From assembly GCA_900312665.1 (NCBI GenBank), contig ONZQ02000002.1, forward strand, positions 2,753,863-2,817,862: a stretch of 64,000 bases of DNA. Direction: 5' to 3'. Origin of the DNA: Cephalotrichum gorgonifer. Lineage: Eukaryota; Ascomycota; Sordariomycetes; Microascales; Microascaceae. Below are positions 1-12,029 of this stretch, piece after piece. Position 1 is the stretch's first letter. Each line of letters starts with the position of its first letter. A program made the translations under genes and the position numbers. The notes beneath the pieces are model-generated. The model was not told the origin of the DNA and did no database searches. It was given only the letters and a program-made list of their open reading frames with translations.

Positions 1-409
1 GGGTCCAAACCGATCTCCTAATTCAAATATATCGCACTTGATCTCAGGAACGACATAATTGACTCTGGTTATATGGTGTTCCCCTTCGTTCCAGCCCTCG
101 GGTGCAGGCTAGTCTTGTAGGAAGTGAGTTAAGCGTACGTTCCATCCATCCGTCTCCAAACATAAGTGTTAATTATCTGATGGATCAAAGAAGGCTTCTG
201 TATAGCTACATCACGAGATGTGTCCGTAACGATAATCGAAATCATGGAAGTAATACTATTACTGATATATAAGTACATAGGGATGCATTTCAGGTCTTCG
301 GACAGTATTTGAAAAGGGGTATTAGTGTATTCCGGATGGTGACCATGCCTCAGTAAATCCGCATCTTGAGAGAAACAACAGCAACCACATAGAACATTCG
401 TGTATTGTC
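1..409. other. Intergenic, 3' flank of the first regulator
   Basis: No convincing gene, RNA or repeat is seen. An open frame on the minus strand (129-524) runs through the last intron and last exon of the regulator and has no family resemblance. Confidence 0.5.
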
Positions 410-2056
410 TCATAATCCGTCCGTTTCCTTCGACGACATGAATTCCTTTGTTTCGTCCAGCCCCATATACCTGTTTTAACTCGTTAATTCCGTGTCCGTG
501 AATTTTGTTTCTAGATATGCTCACCCGTTGAGAAGGATCACCGCAAACTCATCGACGTCGTCTCCTCTTCCGTGCTCGAGAAAATCTTCGAACGAAAAGT
601 TGCTGATGATAAAATGCGGCTTCTCACTCCACATGCGGTAGAAAGTGGATGACGAGTCGGCCTCCCACAGATGGCGGGAGAGGGTCCAGCGGTGAGTGTA
701 CTCCCATGTATCAGCGTCGTCTGCATTTGGGTTAGTCTAGAGTGCAATAAACTATCTTGAGAAAGGGAATTTCACCTATTTTTTCTGTACACTTCATCAT
801 CCCGTACAGCGTCAAAACCGAGTATGCCATAACAATGGTCCTACGTACGGATTCCGCAAAAATCCATCTCTTGTGGTAGCAGAGAAAGAAGTTAACGTGG
901 GTATCTTTAAGTACGGCGTCATATCGTTCTCACCTTCCACTCTTTCGGCGGCTGCGCTTTCACAGCGTTACCTCCCAACTTCGCGATATCACCAAGGTTC
1001 TCGCGGACCCTGCACAGATCGCCCAGCCACGTCCGCAGAAGCGGGATGTCGTGTTCACCCTGCGCCCGTAGAGTCACGTCTCCATCAAATAACCGTATGA
1101 CCTGGTAGAGGAAGAGCGCCTGTGTACACGCAAGCTTCTCGGCTGGGGTCACAATAACCCGGCCGGCTTCGGTCCCGATCAGTGCCCGGACGTTGCGGTA
1201 CAGCGCTTGCATGACAGTCGCTATATTTCTCGGGTTGCGATTGGTATAGAGCACGTTCGTAGCGAAACAGTCAAGAATACATGGGGGCGTGTGGTCCGTA
1301 TACAAGCGCGCATGCATGAACGGCGTGGAGTTGCGTTCGGCCACATCGGACGTGAACGCTTTCACGCGGTTGACCAAATAGTACACCTGTGTCGTCGGAT
1401 CATGGAGTTTCCATGGTTCAAGATACGCCTGCACGACACGTCAGACGTGACATCCTAAGACTTGTAGTCGAACGATCCCAAAGGCAGCGACGACGGGGAT
1501 GTTCGGTGAAAGCCAGTCACACGGGACTCACACAGAATGGTGCCATCTTTTCGTAAGCCATTAGAATACCATCATCCGCCGGGCTGCCCGAGCGGTCTAT
1601 CGAGGATCCGTGATCAACCGGAACAAGCCACTGGTCCTTGTCCACGGCGTGGCTACTATCTAACAAGCTTAGGAAGGGGTCCATGGGAGTGTCGCCGTTG
1701 GTATCAGCATCCGTTCCAGAGTTGTGGTGAGATTTAGTCATAGGTGATTCTAGTTGAGAATCTATGGGCATGATCCCAAAGTAATCCACATCCATAGGTA
1801 GGTCAGGGGAGAAGATCGAGCAGGCACTGCCGCCGAGTTGTAGACCCTCAGCGTGGGGCGCCACGTCAATGCTATCGCTCCGGGGCTGGACGCTAATAGC
1901 GGCTCTGGCCTTGGCGTAGACGCAAGCGACTTTCTTCTCCACACACCTAGAACAAACTGGCGTCCGTTTATCGCACCGCCTCTTCGCCTGGACACAGGCG
2001 TTGCAATTTTTTTGTCTCGAGACCGAAAGGGCTGCTGGTGCTGGGGTACGACCCAT
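410..2056 (-). CDS. Zn2Cys6 fungal transcription factor
   Basis: Predicted exons (minus) are 2056-1532, 1428-934, 869-776, 720-525 and 470-410; all phases agree and give 456 residues. Residues 18-45 form the binuclear zinc cluster, with cysteines at 18, 21, 28, 35, 38 and 45 (C-X2-C-X6-C-X6-C-X2-C-X6-C), so it should bind CGG-type DNA in the nucleus. No fungal_trans (PF04082) core was recognised. The C-terminal half instead resembles regulators with a W-x-x-AESVRRT motif (third exon) and an aromatic FYRMW/FEDFLEHG stretch (fourth exon). The third to fifth exons are short and were placed by GTGAGA, GTGAAA and GTGAGC donors. Targets are unknown. The upstream region holds E-box and CTCCGC repeats. 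Identity as a Zn2Cys6 regulator is secure; the last exon is less so. Confidence 0.85.
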
Positions 2057-2201
2057 TGTTGCTCTGGCCAGTATATTGAGTTGTAATTGATGTTTGGAAT
2101 GTGTTATTCAGTAGGCAGGAGTCGAGGGAATATCGGCGGAGACTACGACGGAGGTCGAGAGGACTCATTCGAGCCCAGGTATGTGCTGCCAGTGATTAGA
2201 A

Positions 2202-2244
2202 CTCCGCAACTCCACAAACAAACTCCGCAAATAAAACTCCACGC
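2202..2244. promoter_or_regulatory. Four CTCC(G/A)C direct repeats
   Basis: CTCCGCAA at 2202 and 2223, CTCCACAA at 2210 and CTCCACGC at 2237 lie 150-190 bases upstream of the first regulator's ATG. Repeated GC-rich octamers near a Zn2Cys6 gene could be regulator binding sites; this is inference. Confidence 0.35.
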
Positions 2245-2287
2245 TGGTGCCAAGTCCACCAGACCCCGGAGTTCAAGGACGAATTGA

Positions 2288-2316
2288 AACAGGTGTGACA
2301 GCTGTTAACACCTGTT
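2288..2316. promoter_or_regulatory. Inverted repeat with three E-boxes
   Basis: Perfect 9-base arms AACAGGTGT and ACACCTGTT are separated by 11 bases. Three CANNTG E-boxes result: CAGGTG (2290), CAGCTG (2299) and CACCTG (2309). It lies about 235 bases upstream of the regulator's start codon. A bHLH protein site is a reasonable guess. Confidence 0.4.
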
Positions 2317-3031
2317 CAGCACTGAGCATACCCCTTTGATTTCCACCCGCTTTAAGCCCAGTTACGGACCTGTACTGAGGGGATCAATTGCTCCCACCAC
2401 TTGTTTGGTTCTGACCCATAGGAAAGATTCTGACGCGTCAGAGTAATATTCCCTGTCCAAGCTGCCAGGCAGACTCCTGTTCTCTCGTCCCTTTACTCGT
2501 AAAGCTCGAAGCCAAAGCAATTTCCCGGCGTAGATAAAGACTAAAGAATAACAGAGCCGGTCAGAAGCCAGCCAATAGTGGGTTCCACTAAACCGCCCCG
2601 TAAATTGGTGTTGGGTTCAACTTCCCATTAGGGGGTTATCTACGCCTTTCGGGAACTTGTAGACACTTGGTAGCATACGCCTCCTGACTGTATTTAGCTT
2701 AGATAGATAATGGGTAAGAAATGTACCTCTGTCCTCTATGTACTTTGTCTTAAGTACTATTTTTACGATCCTCGTAGAACGTTATTTTGATCACCCTGGC
2801 TGCACCTAGGGAGTATGAAGTGGCCATGGCCAACTTCCCTGAATTCGTTTCTTCTAACCTATTCCCGCCCAACCAAGACTTGGAGGTGCCGGGAGAGTTT
2901 CTGGCATCGTTCCCCACAGGCCGAAAGAGAGTGGTCGTCCGTCCAGTCGGCGACTGCCCTCGGGACGGGCCCTCGGAGTAGTTCTTCGGGAAAATAACTG
3001 TGGTTGCTGGGGACTATGGCCGCTCATACTC

Positions 3032-3598
3032 TTGACAAACCACGGAGAGGTCCCAGATCCTGCTTGCGTGTCTAAATATATAATAACTGGCTCTCGTGAA
3101 TGCAGAAACCAACGATTCATCCACTTCAGTACTCTGGCTGCCTGCTTGAAGCTCGGCGCAACAGGACACTTGCCAGAATCCTCGAGGTTTCTTGCACTTG
3201 CTACAGCCTTCATTACAATACTAGGACGGTCCAATAGCGTCACAGTGCTGCATAGCCTGCTGAAATTACACTCGCCAGGGCTCCTTTTACCGGAGGAGAG
3301 TACGCAGTGTCTCCTAAGCAACATCGCGGATTCCCTTAACGCAATCCCTTTGCCGGTGTGTGAAAGGTGGGAAGATTTTTCCAAGGCGACGGGAATTAAG
3401 ATGATCGAGACAGAGTTCCTTAGGGACGAGACCGGGCGATTTAAGTATATATGGAACGATCTCACGATAACAATGGATGGGAGCCTGAAATCTTTTCGAG
3501 TTCTGGGACTACAGCAACTGCAGAGTCTTTGGCTAGAGTATAGAGGACCTATAAAAGCGGACTTAATCAGCAGCCCCCCAGTGACACATTTGGGATGA
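3032..3598 (+). CDS. Hypothetical protein fragment
   Basis: A 188-codon open frame that I cannot assign to a family. The C-terminal half (about residues 110-180) has coding-like composition, with mixed charged and aromatic residues. The frame opens with TTG and has no ATG until well inside, so it would need an upstream exon or is a remnant. The opposite strand is open over nearly the same span (2854-3648), which lowers confidence. No conserved motif, signal peptide or membrane segment is apparent. Confidence 0.25.
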   Translation: MTNHGEVPDPACVSKYIITGSRECRNQRFIHFSTLAACLKLGATGHLPESSRFLALATAFITILGRSNSVTVLHSLLKLHSPGLLLPEESTQCLLSNIADSLNAIPLPVCERWEDFSKATGIKMIETEFLRDETGRFKYIWNDLTITMDGSLKSFRVLGLQQLQSLWLEYRGPIKADLISSPPVTHLG

Positions 3599-4364
3599 TA
3601 GATTAATACTTTCTGGATAGGCTGACAAGCCTCCCCTTCCTGCCGCAATGAAGGATATACTCGACAGCAATAGTCCGGCGATTGTATGGGCCTTGATTGG
3701 GGTGCTTTAGATATTTTACTGTTAGGGATGATCCTTTATCCATGGAGAGATATATTGAGGAAATGGAATCGTATGAGAATGCAATTCAGTGGAACATCGA
3801 TGTCATTTTTTTCAAGCCGTGGGGTTAAGGAGAAATAAATAAAAAGTGCTCGGTTATAGGTAATGGTTGTAGAATCTTCATCCATGTCCCGTCTGCTTCA
3901 TTTAGCGTGATCCTGGCCTGCGAAAGCAGCGACAGGACCGCTACCGCAGTCCATGGGATCCCTCCATCCTGAAAAGTGACGGAAGACAGCTACTAGTGTA
4001 GATATGGTCTACCAATAAGCTCCAGCGCCGCCCCATTCTGACGAAAAGGCTACCCTCGGGGGAGCTCATAGCGATGTCAAGGGGGCAGGCCATCGGCCAG
4101 CTGCAAGCTTGTGTAGGGTCGGCAGTTATGCGCGGGAATATCTATAAATATGGGCTTTCGGGCACCGAGCCTTCCCCCCATTTCCTTCTCCTCTCATCTC
4201 TCATAGACCTCGGCTTTCATCACTCCAGCATCTCTATCACCTCTCATCGACTCGGAGAGTGGGGCCGCCTTAATCGGGGTGGGGCCATCTGAATAATTGG
4301 CCGGCAGACCGGTGTTAACGCCGGCTTTGTCCGGGAGCTTCATTATACGGCATTGAATGTGTAG
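3599..4364. other. Gene-poor stretch with an orphan promoter-like block
   Basis: A TATA-like TATAAATA near 4143 is followed by about 100 bases rich in C and T, like a fungal core promoter and leader. The next open frame (4365) lacks an ATG. This may be the promoter of a lost gene. Nothing else is recognised. Confidence 0.35.
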
Positions 4365-4583
4365 CGCACTCTGTGTTTGCTCCTCATCATCTGCCTGCTA
4401 TCCCTTGCATGTACACAGTCCAATGAGGACAGCCCATCAACTGATACCTCCCACAAGAAGGCGATTGAGCAATCAGCCGAGTATACAGCCCTTTGCAGAA
4501 TGTGCCCTTACAGTATCTGTATGTACATTTATGAATCTATACAGCACCACAACTTGATGTGCTGGACCCAGTATATGTCTTAA
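4365..4583 (+). pseudogene. Possible decayed small secreted Cys-rich protein
   Basis: From just after a TAG at 4362 this frame encodes a leucine/isoleucine/cysteine-rich segment like a signal peptide (CLLLIICLLSLACTQS). About 50 polar residues follow with a cysteine cluster (CRMCPYSIC, LMCW), then TAA. There is no in-frame ATG; the nearest ATG (4357) is in another frame. Downstream, 4721-4795 is open and also has cysteines (DGCYLIEY), perhaps a further exon. It could be a broken effector-like gene or chance; no family is recognised. Confidence 0.22.
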
Positions 4584-5149
4584 TGATCTGAGTTTAATGA
4601 CTATCTAGCAAAGCTAATGGGCAGGTCTTAGAGGGGATGTTATCAGGGACACAGATTTGTAGTGTATACACAGCCTGCCTCCAGGGTACTTACCATTTGA
4701 CTCTTTACTGACAATCTATAGATTGATTCAGTGAGAACTACTGATGGCTGCTACCTCATAGAGTATAATCTGATCGAATATAAGGGCGATTGTAAGTAGC
4801 AATTTATAAGCAGAGAAACCGGAGTATATTTTCATGCTATTGCCTGTATCTATAGTCTCAGTAGAGCTAGATTACTATGGTGATATTCCCCTCATAGTTA
4901 CATAGGAATATACCACTATCAGGTATCTCTCCGAATGCCTATAGGGATATAAAACTGGAAACAAGGGAATCGCCTACTACAGCCAAGACATCGATATCAT
5001 CATGATCTGCTGGGCTGAAGGCTCAGAGATCATAGGAGACTTATAAGTCCGAAGTCTAAAGCTGTATATCAAGGTTGTTACCATAACTAAGTGCTGAAAC
5101 TCTGGATTCCTGCAGCTACTAGTACAAGGTCCATTTTCAGACTAGTGGA
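4584..5149. other. AT-rich gene-poor stretch
   Basis: It is rich in TATA, CTATAG and ATAT with many stops in all frames. That suggests decayed, possibly RIP-affected DNA, but no parent family was recognised. Confidence 0.35.
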
Positions 5150-5770
5150 GTGGCCTCTGATTTTACAGCTCTAACTTGCAGTGTAGACACTGGATTATTG
5201 CTGGATCAGCAGCGCCGGTCTTTGGGACAAGCCTGGTATATACACACCCGAGAGCGTTTCCCGGTTCACACGTCCACAGCTCTGCTTACAATAGCTTCTT
5301 TCATCTCCGATTTAGACTGCGAGAGGCTGGAGTGGTGTGGCCCGCCGATTTCCCCACGCCAAAACTTGACGGTTGAACCACTCCACACAGACAGGGCGAA
5401 ACCGACCCCGCTACCTCCGGCCGAGGATGAGGATGAGGATAAGGATGAGGACGGGCATCAAGATCTAGATTCGGGGCTATCGCGCCGGTGGCTCAGCCCC
5501 GGACAAGTAAACGAGGAGAACATCGGCTATTATGCCTGCGCTCGCTGGGCGGGGAACGAGACATGCGACCTCATAACGACATACAAATACAACCAGACCG
5601 CCATCGTCCAATATGCCGGAACCTGGGACACAATCACCATATTCACGGTATGTTGCCTTTCCGGGGGACAGAGACTCGGTCTTGCTAAGGGAAAATATGT
5701 TTTGATAGTATATAACCGATTGGTGCTGGATGAACAGGTCTCAATTTTGGACAGAGCCCTGGCATCGTGA
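5150..5770 (+). pseudogene. Decayed frame ending in an ABC-transporter signature and Walker B
   Basis: The frame opens with GTG, not ATG. Residues 90-105 are an acidic D/E/K run. Near the C-terminus it reads LSGGQR, then LVLDE exactly 19 residues after the Q, then ILDR. That is the ABC signature, Walker B and D-loop with family spacing, most like ABCC/MRP proteins. No Walker A or membrane region is found nearby and the frame ends soon after, so only a piece of a nucleotide-binding domain is present. A GTATGT donor-like site at 5649 just upstream of the motif allows an alternative in which this part is intronic. The neighbouring intact transporter is PDR-type, a different subfamily, so it is probably not the source. 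Confidence 0.4.
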
Positions 5771-6479
5771 GTTGCTCCCCCTCACGCTTATACGGTGGTC
5801 AGAACAAGAGCTGATCTATCCAGATTACAATTATCCATCCTGTAGTAGGTTTAACGATAGTGGTAATATGTGGAGGTGGTCTTGAGCGGGAATGGACGTG
5901 CGTCAGTATGTTACTAGAGTTTGAAAGGGATATTGGCCTGAAGGATTTTACGCCTGAGAAAGGGGAATGCTCCGAGGTCGTACCGCCACACAGCAAGTCT
6001 CGATTAGTTTCTCATAAGAAAGGCGTGTGGGGAGCATATTTGTTGGAATATTTTCTCTTATCTATAGAATGTGAATTCATTTTAGGTACCTCTCTTTTTA
6101 AAATCTCGCTGTAGGGTTTTTGGAACGCAGGGTTGGTGATCTTCGCCGCACCAAGATCCACCTCATCTCGATTAATATTATGGTGCAGGAAAAGCTGAAG
6201 GGCTCCTCATGTTCGATGACAGGCTACGACCTAGGACACCAATATCTACCATCCTAGTTAGACTCTAGGACGGTGTCGGCGACTTCGACTTGTGCCCAAA
6301 ATGCTCCTAAATATGACACGTAACATAAAGAAGTTTTGATCTCTAATCTATCTTATGGCTTGACGGGGTCATCGACGTTGATATTCACATCTTGTCGCCG
6401 GGGTTGATCGAAGTGCAACTCAATAGCGCTCTCGGCCTCACCTTCTCGACCGTGGCTACATCATCGGGCCCATGTCGCC
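5771..6479. other. Intergenic, 3' flank of the ABC transporter
   Basis: No supported gene. A short plus-strand frame (5860-6114) shows no family features. Confidence 0.45.
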
Positions 6480-9400
6480 TCAAGGCTCCGCCTTCTTAGT
6501 AGCCTTAGTGCGGAGCTTCATCATCAGATACACCATGCCGTAGCACCCAACTACAAACACGACCACAATGCCGGCGTTCCTCCAACCGCAGTATTCCTCC
6601 GCGAGGTTGAGCGTGCGGAGATAGTCGCTGCCCTGGCCGTACTGGCAGACCTCGCAGGCGGCCCTGGCGTCCGGGTTGAGCAAGTTCGTGCCGACGCCCA
6701 TGCCCTGTTGGTAGGCGGAGAGGTAGTCGCCGCAGGTCTGGTTGGCGGGGGGGTCGAAAATGGCCAGCTCGTCCCGGCTGCAGTTGACGGGCTTGTCCCA
6801 GGCCGTGAAGATGAGGAGGGAGCTCATGATATAGTTGAACGGGTCAAGGTAGTAAATCCTGGTTGGGGTCAGGGGGCTATTGTAATTTGACGTAGATCAG
6901 GCTGCAACTAACCAGTATCTCCAGAAGGGCTCGATCTGGCTGTACGGGATCATGACACCGCAGAAGGAAACGAGGGTAGTGATGACAAGCGGGTTGACGA
7001 GGGAGGCAAACACGGCGTTGGGACTGTACGCCGCGATCATCTGCCCGATTCCGGTGTAGAGAAATTCATAAAAGACCTACACAGGGCGTTAGTTTCTTCC
7101 CAATTCTCTGGAGCGAGGCACTTCTAAAGATCTAACACTCACCACAACAAAGAAAACACTGCCGGCATTCCCGGGCGCCGACGGGAGACCGGCCGTGAAG
7201 TACCAGCATACGTAGTACAGCAGCGCACAGACAAGAAGATACGGAATCTCAGACACGATAAGGCCTGTAACAAAGGGCGCCCAGTGGTACATCTTGCTCT
7301 TCTTCTCCCGAGCCTCGTAGATATCACGGCGGTCGAGAAACAGGGGCTGCAGCTGGGAGATGACACCCGGAGCCACGAAGATAAAGTTGAAAACAGTGAA
7401 AAGGTTCTGCTGGAGGTCGGTAAGGCTGTCGCCGATCATCCAGAATGTGAAGCCATTAAGAAGCGGGAGGGAGATGTGCATTGCGAACTTGTTATTGAGG
7501 TACTCGGTGTTGCGGAAGAGGGCGACGTTCATGCGATGCGTCACGAGCCTGACCTGCGTCCAAGTCGTGGCAGCGAACTCGTGCCCGTCGTCGACAGTAC
7601 CAGACTCCCCGCTGGCAGCAGACGAGATAATCTTGTCCAGTTCGCGGTTCAGCTTGTCGCTCTCTGGAGACTGCAACCAGATCTGGTTCCAGTCCTGTTC
7701 TCCCGGCTGCCGGCCGGAGCCGGAGACGACGTCAATCATGTGTTCGGCCGGATTCACGTCGGGGGGGCACGGCTGTCCGTTGCGAGCGAAATATGCCTTA
7801 ACGGTGGCTGCGTCCTCGCCGATATCACCAAAGTAGACGGTGCGCCCACCAGTGGTAAGCAGGAGGAGGGTATCGAACTGAGAAAAGAGCTGAGCTGATG
7901 GCTGATGGATGGTCACGAGAACCGCCTGCCCGGCATCAGCAAGCCTCCTCAAGAAACGAACAGTGTTGAACGCAGCCTGTCCGTCGAGACCGGAAGTTGG
8001 CTCATCGAGGAAGATCAGGATACTCGGCTTCGCTACCAACTCCACTCCAATTGTGAGGCGCTTTCTCTGCTCGACCGATAGACCTGCCCCGGGGCGGCCG
8101 ACGAGGGTATTTTCGATATCGTGGAGTTCGAGGAGCTCCATGATCGTATCCACATAGCGCAGCTTCTCGGCATCCGGCGTATCGCGTGACTGGCGTAGCA
8201 GGGCAGAGAACTCGAGCGCTTCCCGTACGGTCGCCAGCGGCTCATGAATATCGAGCTGCTCGACATATCCGGCAGAGCGCTGGAAGGAGAGCGGTAGGGG
8301 CCGGCCATCAACCAGCACGGAACCGTGAATCGTACCCTCCGTTTTGCGCTGCGCGAGCACGTCCAGGAGAGTGGTTTTCCCGGCTCCCGAGGAGCCCATG
8401 AGGGCCCCGAGCATTCCCGGATTGACGTACCCCTGCACCTCGTTGAGGAGGATGCGGTCGCCATCAGGGGTATTGACAGTATACGTCAGATTTCTCCAAG
8501 TGAAGATGCTCTTGTTGCGGATAAGATCCCGTCCCTGCGGGTCGGCGTCGCCACCAGCAGGGCCAGACACCGACGGAGGCTTCTGATTCTGCTTCTCGGC
8601 CCCTGCGGACTCCTCGTCGGCCGGCTGCAGCAAGTGGCTCACCTTGTTCTGCTTCTCCCGCGGGATCAGAAGGTTGCGGCTACCCTCGCCGAGGAGCTTC
8701 CACCGCGACGTGAAGAAGATGCTAAGCGCGACGAAAAGGACCCACCAGGCAATGACGATGCCAACGTTGCGCCAGATATGGCTGTGACTGAACGAGAGAG
8801 CCGCGAGATACTCGTCGCCGGTCAGGCTCGCGGCTCCAGGTCGCGCACCCGCAACACCGGCGCATGCCTGGCCGCCCTCTCCCTCCATGTACCCGGGCCC
8901 GTTGGGGATAATAAAGGGCCCCACGCAAGGAATCTCGCGGCCATGGAACTCGTTGCCGAGAAGGGCCTCGAACCCGTACGCCATGGGGTTGATCCAGAAG
9001 ATCCAGCTCAGCCAGGGGTGCATGTCAGGCTTAGGGATCATGTAGCCCATGTAAACGAAGAAGGAGACCACGGAGAGACCCGAGGCCTTGGTGGCGGCGT
9101 CGAATGTCGGGAACGCCGCGCCTACGAAGCGGAAGAAGGCGGTCATGGACATGGCCGTGAGGAAATTAGTGATCCAATAGGTGAAAAAGGCACCGGCAGC
9201 CATTTTGAGACCGACCATGAAGTAGAAGACGAGACCGAAGTGGGAGACTTGGAAGAGCAGGATGGGGAAGTCGGCGGCTATCTGAGCGATGACAATTGCC
9301 GCCGGGTTGTAGAGGGCAAAGGAGCGATGCTTGGCCAGGATGGGCCGTCCGGTGAACGAGTCGGTGACTTCTGAGAGGGCGATAAGGGCATTGTACAGGA

Positions 9401-10865
9401 CGGAGAAGAAGAGGGCGCCACCCTTGAGGAAGAGGCCGGCCGAGTTGTCCGGGGCGGCGTAGAAGAGCGAGCCGCCGAGGAGTGCCTGAACCAACGTCGC
9501 TACCTGCTTCATGATCAGCGTCGACTTGTCCCCCCACATGATCTGGTATTGTCTGGTGACAGCGGCCCTGATCTGTGTGAGCAGACCGGTGGTGACGGGA
9601 GTCCTGGCCAAGATGCCGCCGTGCTTCTCGTGGGCGACCGACTCCTGGAACAGGGTAGTGTTCTCGGCAGCCTCGGGACTTGAGACGTACTCGCCGCACT
9701 CGGCCAGCATCCGAGGCATGATCGACGATTCCATGTAAGCGCCTAATAAGTTGTTGGAGGTGCGGGGGAAGGAGTCTTCGAAGCCTGGTGCGACAATGCG
9801 CTCGGTGGGGACTGTCACGCCGGTCAGGAAGTCGGCCGAGTTGGCCCCGGGCCGCTTCACGAAGCCCCTGTCCTGCATGAAGGGGACCGCATCCTCTCGG
9901 GGGCCGTAGTAGACCTGCTTGCCCTCGTCGAGGACGAGGACCTTGTCGAATTGGTCATAGATGCCGTTGCCCGCCTGGTAAAGGGTGACGATTGTAGTGA
10001 GGCCCAGCACGTCGGTCATGACCCTCATGGCTCTGATCCAGTCGAGGGCCGTGCTGGCGTCGAGGCCGCGGGTGGGGTTGTCCCAGCAGAAGATGCTGCC
10101 GCGGGTGGTGAGGCACTCCAGGATGGACAGGCGCTTTCTCTCCCCTCCTGAGACGCCACGAGTGTAGGCGTCTCCGACTTTGGTATGGGCCGTGTGGGAG
10201 ATGTTGGCCAGGCGAAGCAAGAAATCCTTGTTCTCCTGAACGTACTGCTCGGCGCTAGTGACGCCGGGAGGGAGATGACGGGGCACTTTATTACGAGCGG
10301 CAAACTGGATGGTGTCCTCGACGGTCAGCATGGGGTAGAAGATCTCCTCCTCGGTGTTCATGATGATCTGGCCGCGGTAGGACGCCGCCTCCTCCGAGGT
10401 CATGGTACCGAATTTGACATCACCCGTGATGTCCTTGTAACCGAGGCGGTTGTTGGATAGGACGTTGAGCAGGGTCGTGCAGCCAGCGCCGGGACGTCCG
10501 AGGACGAGTAGCATCTCGCCGGGCCTGACGCTGCCGAACGAGTTGTCGATGATGGTTTTTATCGGGGCGGATTTGCCGGCGTTGTGGAAGGGGAAGAGCT
10601 GGGAGGCGACGTTCTCATTGAAGGTGGCGTTGCTGTCGACGCCCGTGACGGTCAGATTCTGCCAGGTGACGCCGAGCCTTCTTTGTTTCTCGCCCGCCTG
10701 CTCGGAGCGCGCGTTGAACGCAAGCACTTCGCCGGCCATGTGCCAGGGGCTCCGCGCTGGCGTCGGCAGTTCCTGCGAACCATGTTGCTCGTCACCCCAA
10801 GGCCCGTTCTTCTCTGCCGCCGAACTGACGGACTCGACCTCCGTGATGGACGGGGTGGTGACCAT
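6480..10865 (-). CDS. PDR-type (ABCG) full-size ABC transporter
   Basis: Exons 10865-7143, 7076-6913 and 6858-6480 (phases agree) give 1421 residues. The order is NBD1-TMD1-NBD2-TMD2, as in pleiotropic drug-resistance exporters of the plasma membrane. NBD1 has the typical degenerate Walker A GRPGAGCTT (about 123-131, Cys for Lys), signature VSGGERKR (about 238) and a Walker B with WDN. NBD2 has a canonical Walker A GSSGAGKTT (about 820-828), LSVEQRKR in the signature position (about 927) and LFLDE-like IFLDEPTSGLD (about 952). TMD1 lies around 440-720 and TMD2 after about 1130, ending in a Lys-rich tail. The N-terminus before NBD1 is shorter than in many PDR proteins. It should export hydrophobic toxins or metabolites using ATP. 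The substrate cannot be told from sequence. Confidence 0.95.
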
Positions 10866-12029
10866 GGTCGAGATAGGGTCGGCCAGCAGATGGGCCGGGA
10901 TTTCGAAGTGATGGAGGGAACGGCGGAAATCAGGTCGACACTTATATGCAGAAGGGTTAATTGTGACGGCGAGGTGGTTGCCTTAAGTTTATATATGTGT
11001 GTGTCTTACAAAATGAGAGGGGAGGCTTCTGATAACAAGAGTTGAGCCGCCTTATAAGTGATATACATATATAGACCAAAGTCACCAACTGAGCCGAAGG
11101 CAGCAATCACCGCGAGGATGTGTCAGCCAATGGTTGCAACTCAATCTTGGATGTTATTACTACTGAAAGGTTCCATGCGGGTTTGTTTGGTACAACATTG
11201 GTCTTTCGGGAATAGAGAATATTCCGTGCTGAAAAATTCGTCATCCCGGGTCCTAAAATTGGTGTACTGCCATAATGTCTTGTTTTGCAGAAAAGCTCCA
11301 CGGAGGATAAAAACGGAGGGTTTTGCCTTGATAAGTAGCGATAAGCAGTTGATTGGTGCACTGGGTGAGCCCTTTTTCTGATTAGGCAAGCATGTCAAAG
11401 GAGCAACCGGAAAGGCCGTACATAGTCCGGCTGGCCGATCCGAGTTTGTTTCAGTGCGCTCAGGTGGATCTGGCTGCCAGCAGCACGGTACCGCGCTTTG
11501 CGGCCGGCTTGGAGGCTGAAGACGATCAATGAATGAATCATGTAGCCCCGATACCGTCCACGGAAGGTTTTCACAAGAGTATCCCTAGTTAGCTATTAGT
11601 ACGCCACTACGTTTCTATTCGTACACTAGTCCCAAATAGGGTATTCGTTGCTTTTACTCCTCGCCCCCGCCACTGATTCCGCCGCCTACGTTTGAGGCAC
11701 TACAGTGGGCAGCTCGGAGCTAAACCCGGAAATGAAGAAGATCTACCCCAGCCATTCTGTCGTCGACTCATTACCGGCAACGTCACTACCAGGTGCTTAG
11801 CGGCTTATCAATCAAGGGTCAGCCGGGAATGATCAGTAAACAGTTACTCCTTGGACTTTCGAACATAATCCCCCCGTCTGTATGATTCTTTTCCGGGTAG
11901 CGTCCCCTCCTTTGACCAAAAGCAGAAAAATCTTTCGATATGCAATATAAATCTGAGGACCTGTCATAATACGCTGGGAGGGTGGTGCTATCTTAGAGCT
12001 GTGCTTTATCTAATATTTGCTCTGCTACC
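10866..12029. other. Divergent promoter region between ABC transporter and methyltransferase
   Basis: About 1.16 kb with no supported gene. It holds the upstream region of both flanking genes and the TATA element at 11946. Short overlapping frames at 11058-11398 show no features. Confidence 0.5.
11946..11952 (+). promoter_or_regulatory. TATA box of the methyltransferase
   Basis: TATAAAT lies 84 bases upstream of the ATG at 12030, a normal distance for a fungal core promoter. Confidence 0.5.

Larger units (their letters stand above)
2057..3031. other. Intergenic, promoter side of the first regulator
   Basis: It holds the CTCCRC repeats and E-box palindrome listed separately. From 2400 to 3031 there is only a short open frame (2787-2981) of unclear status. 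No RNA gene or transposon end was recognised. Confidence 0.5.

Noticed and set aside
2854..3648. 264-codon minus-strand open frame
   Set aside because: Starts with a non-ATG codon and has no recognisable family; the plus frame over the same span is only marginally better.
8325..9374. 349-codon plus-strand open frame
   Set aside because: Antisense to the ABC transporter, whose domains are unmistakable.
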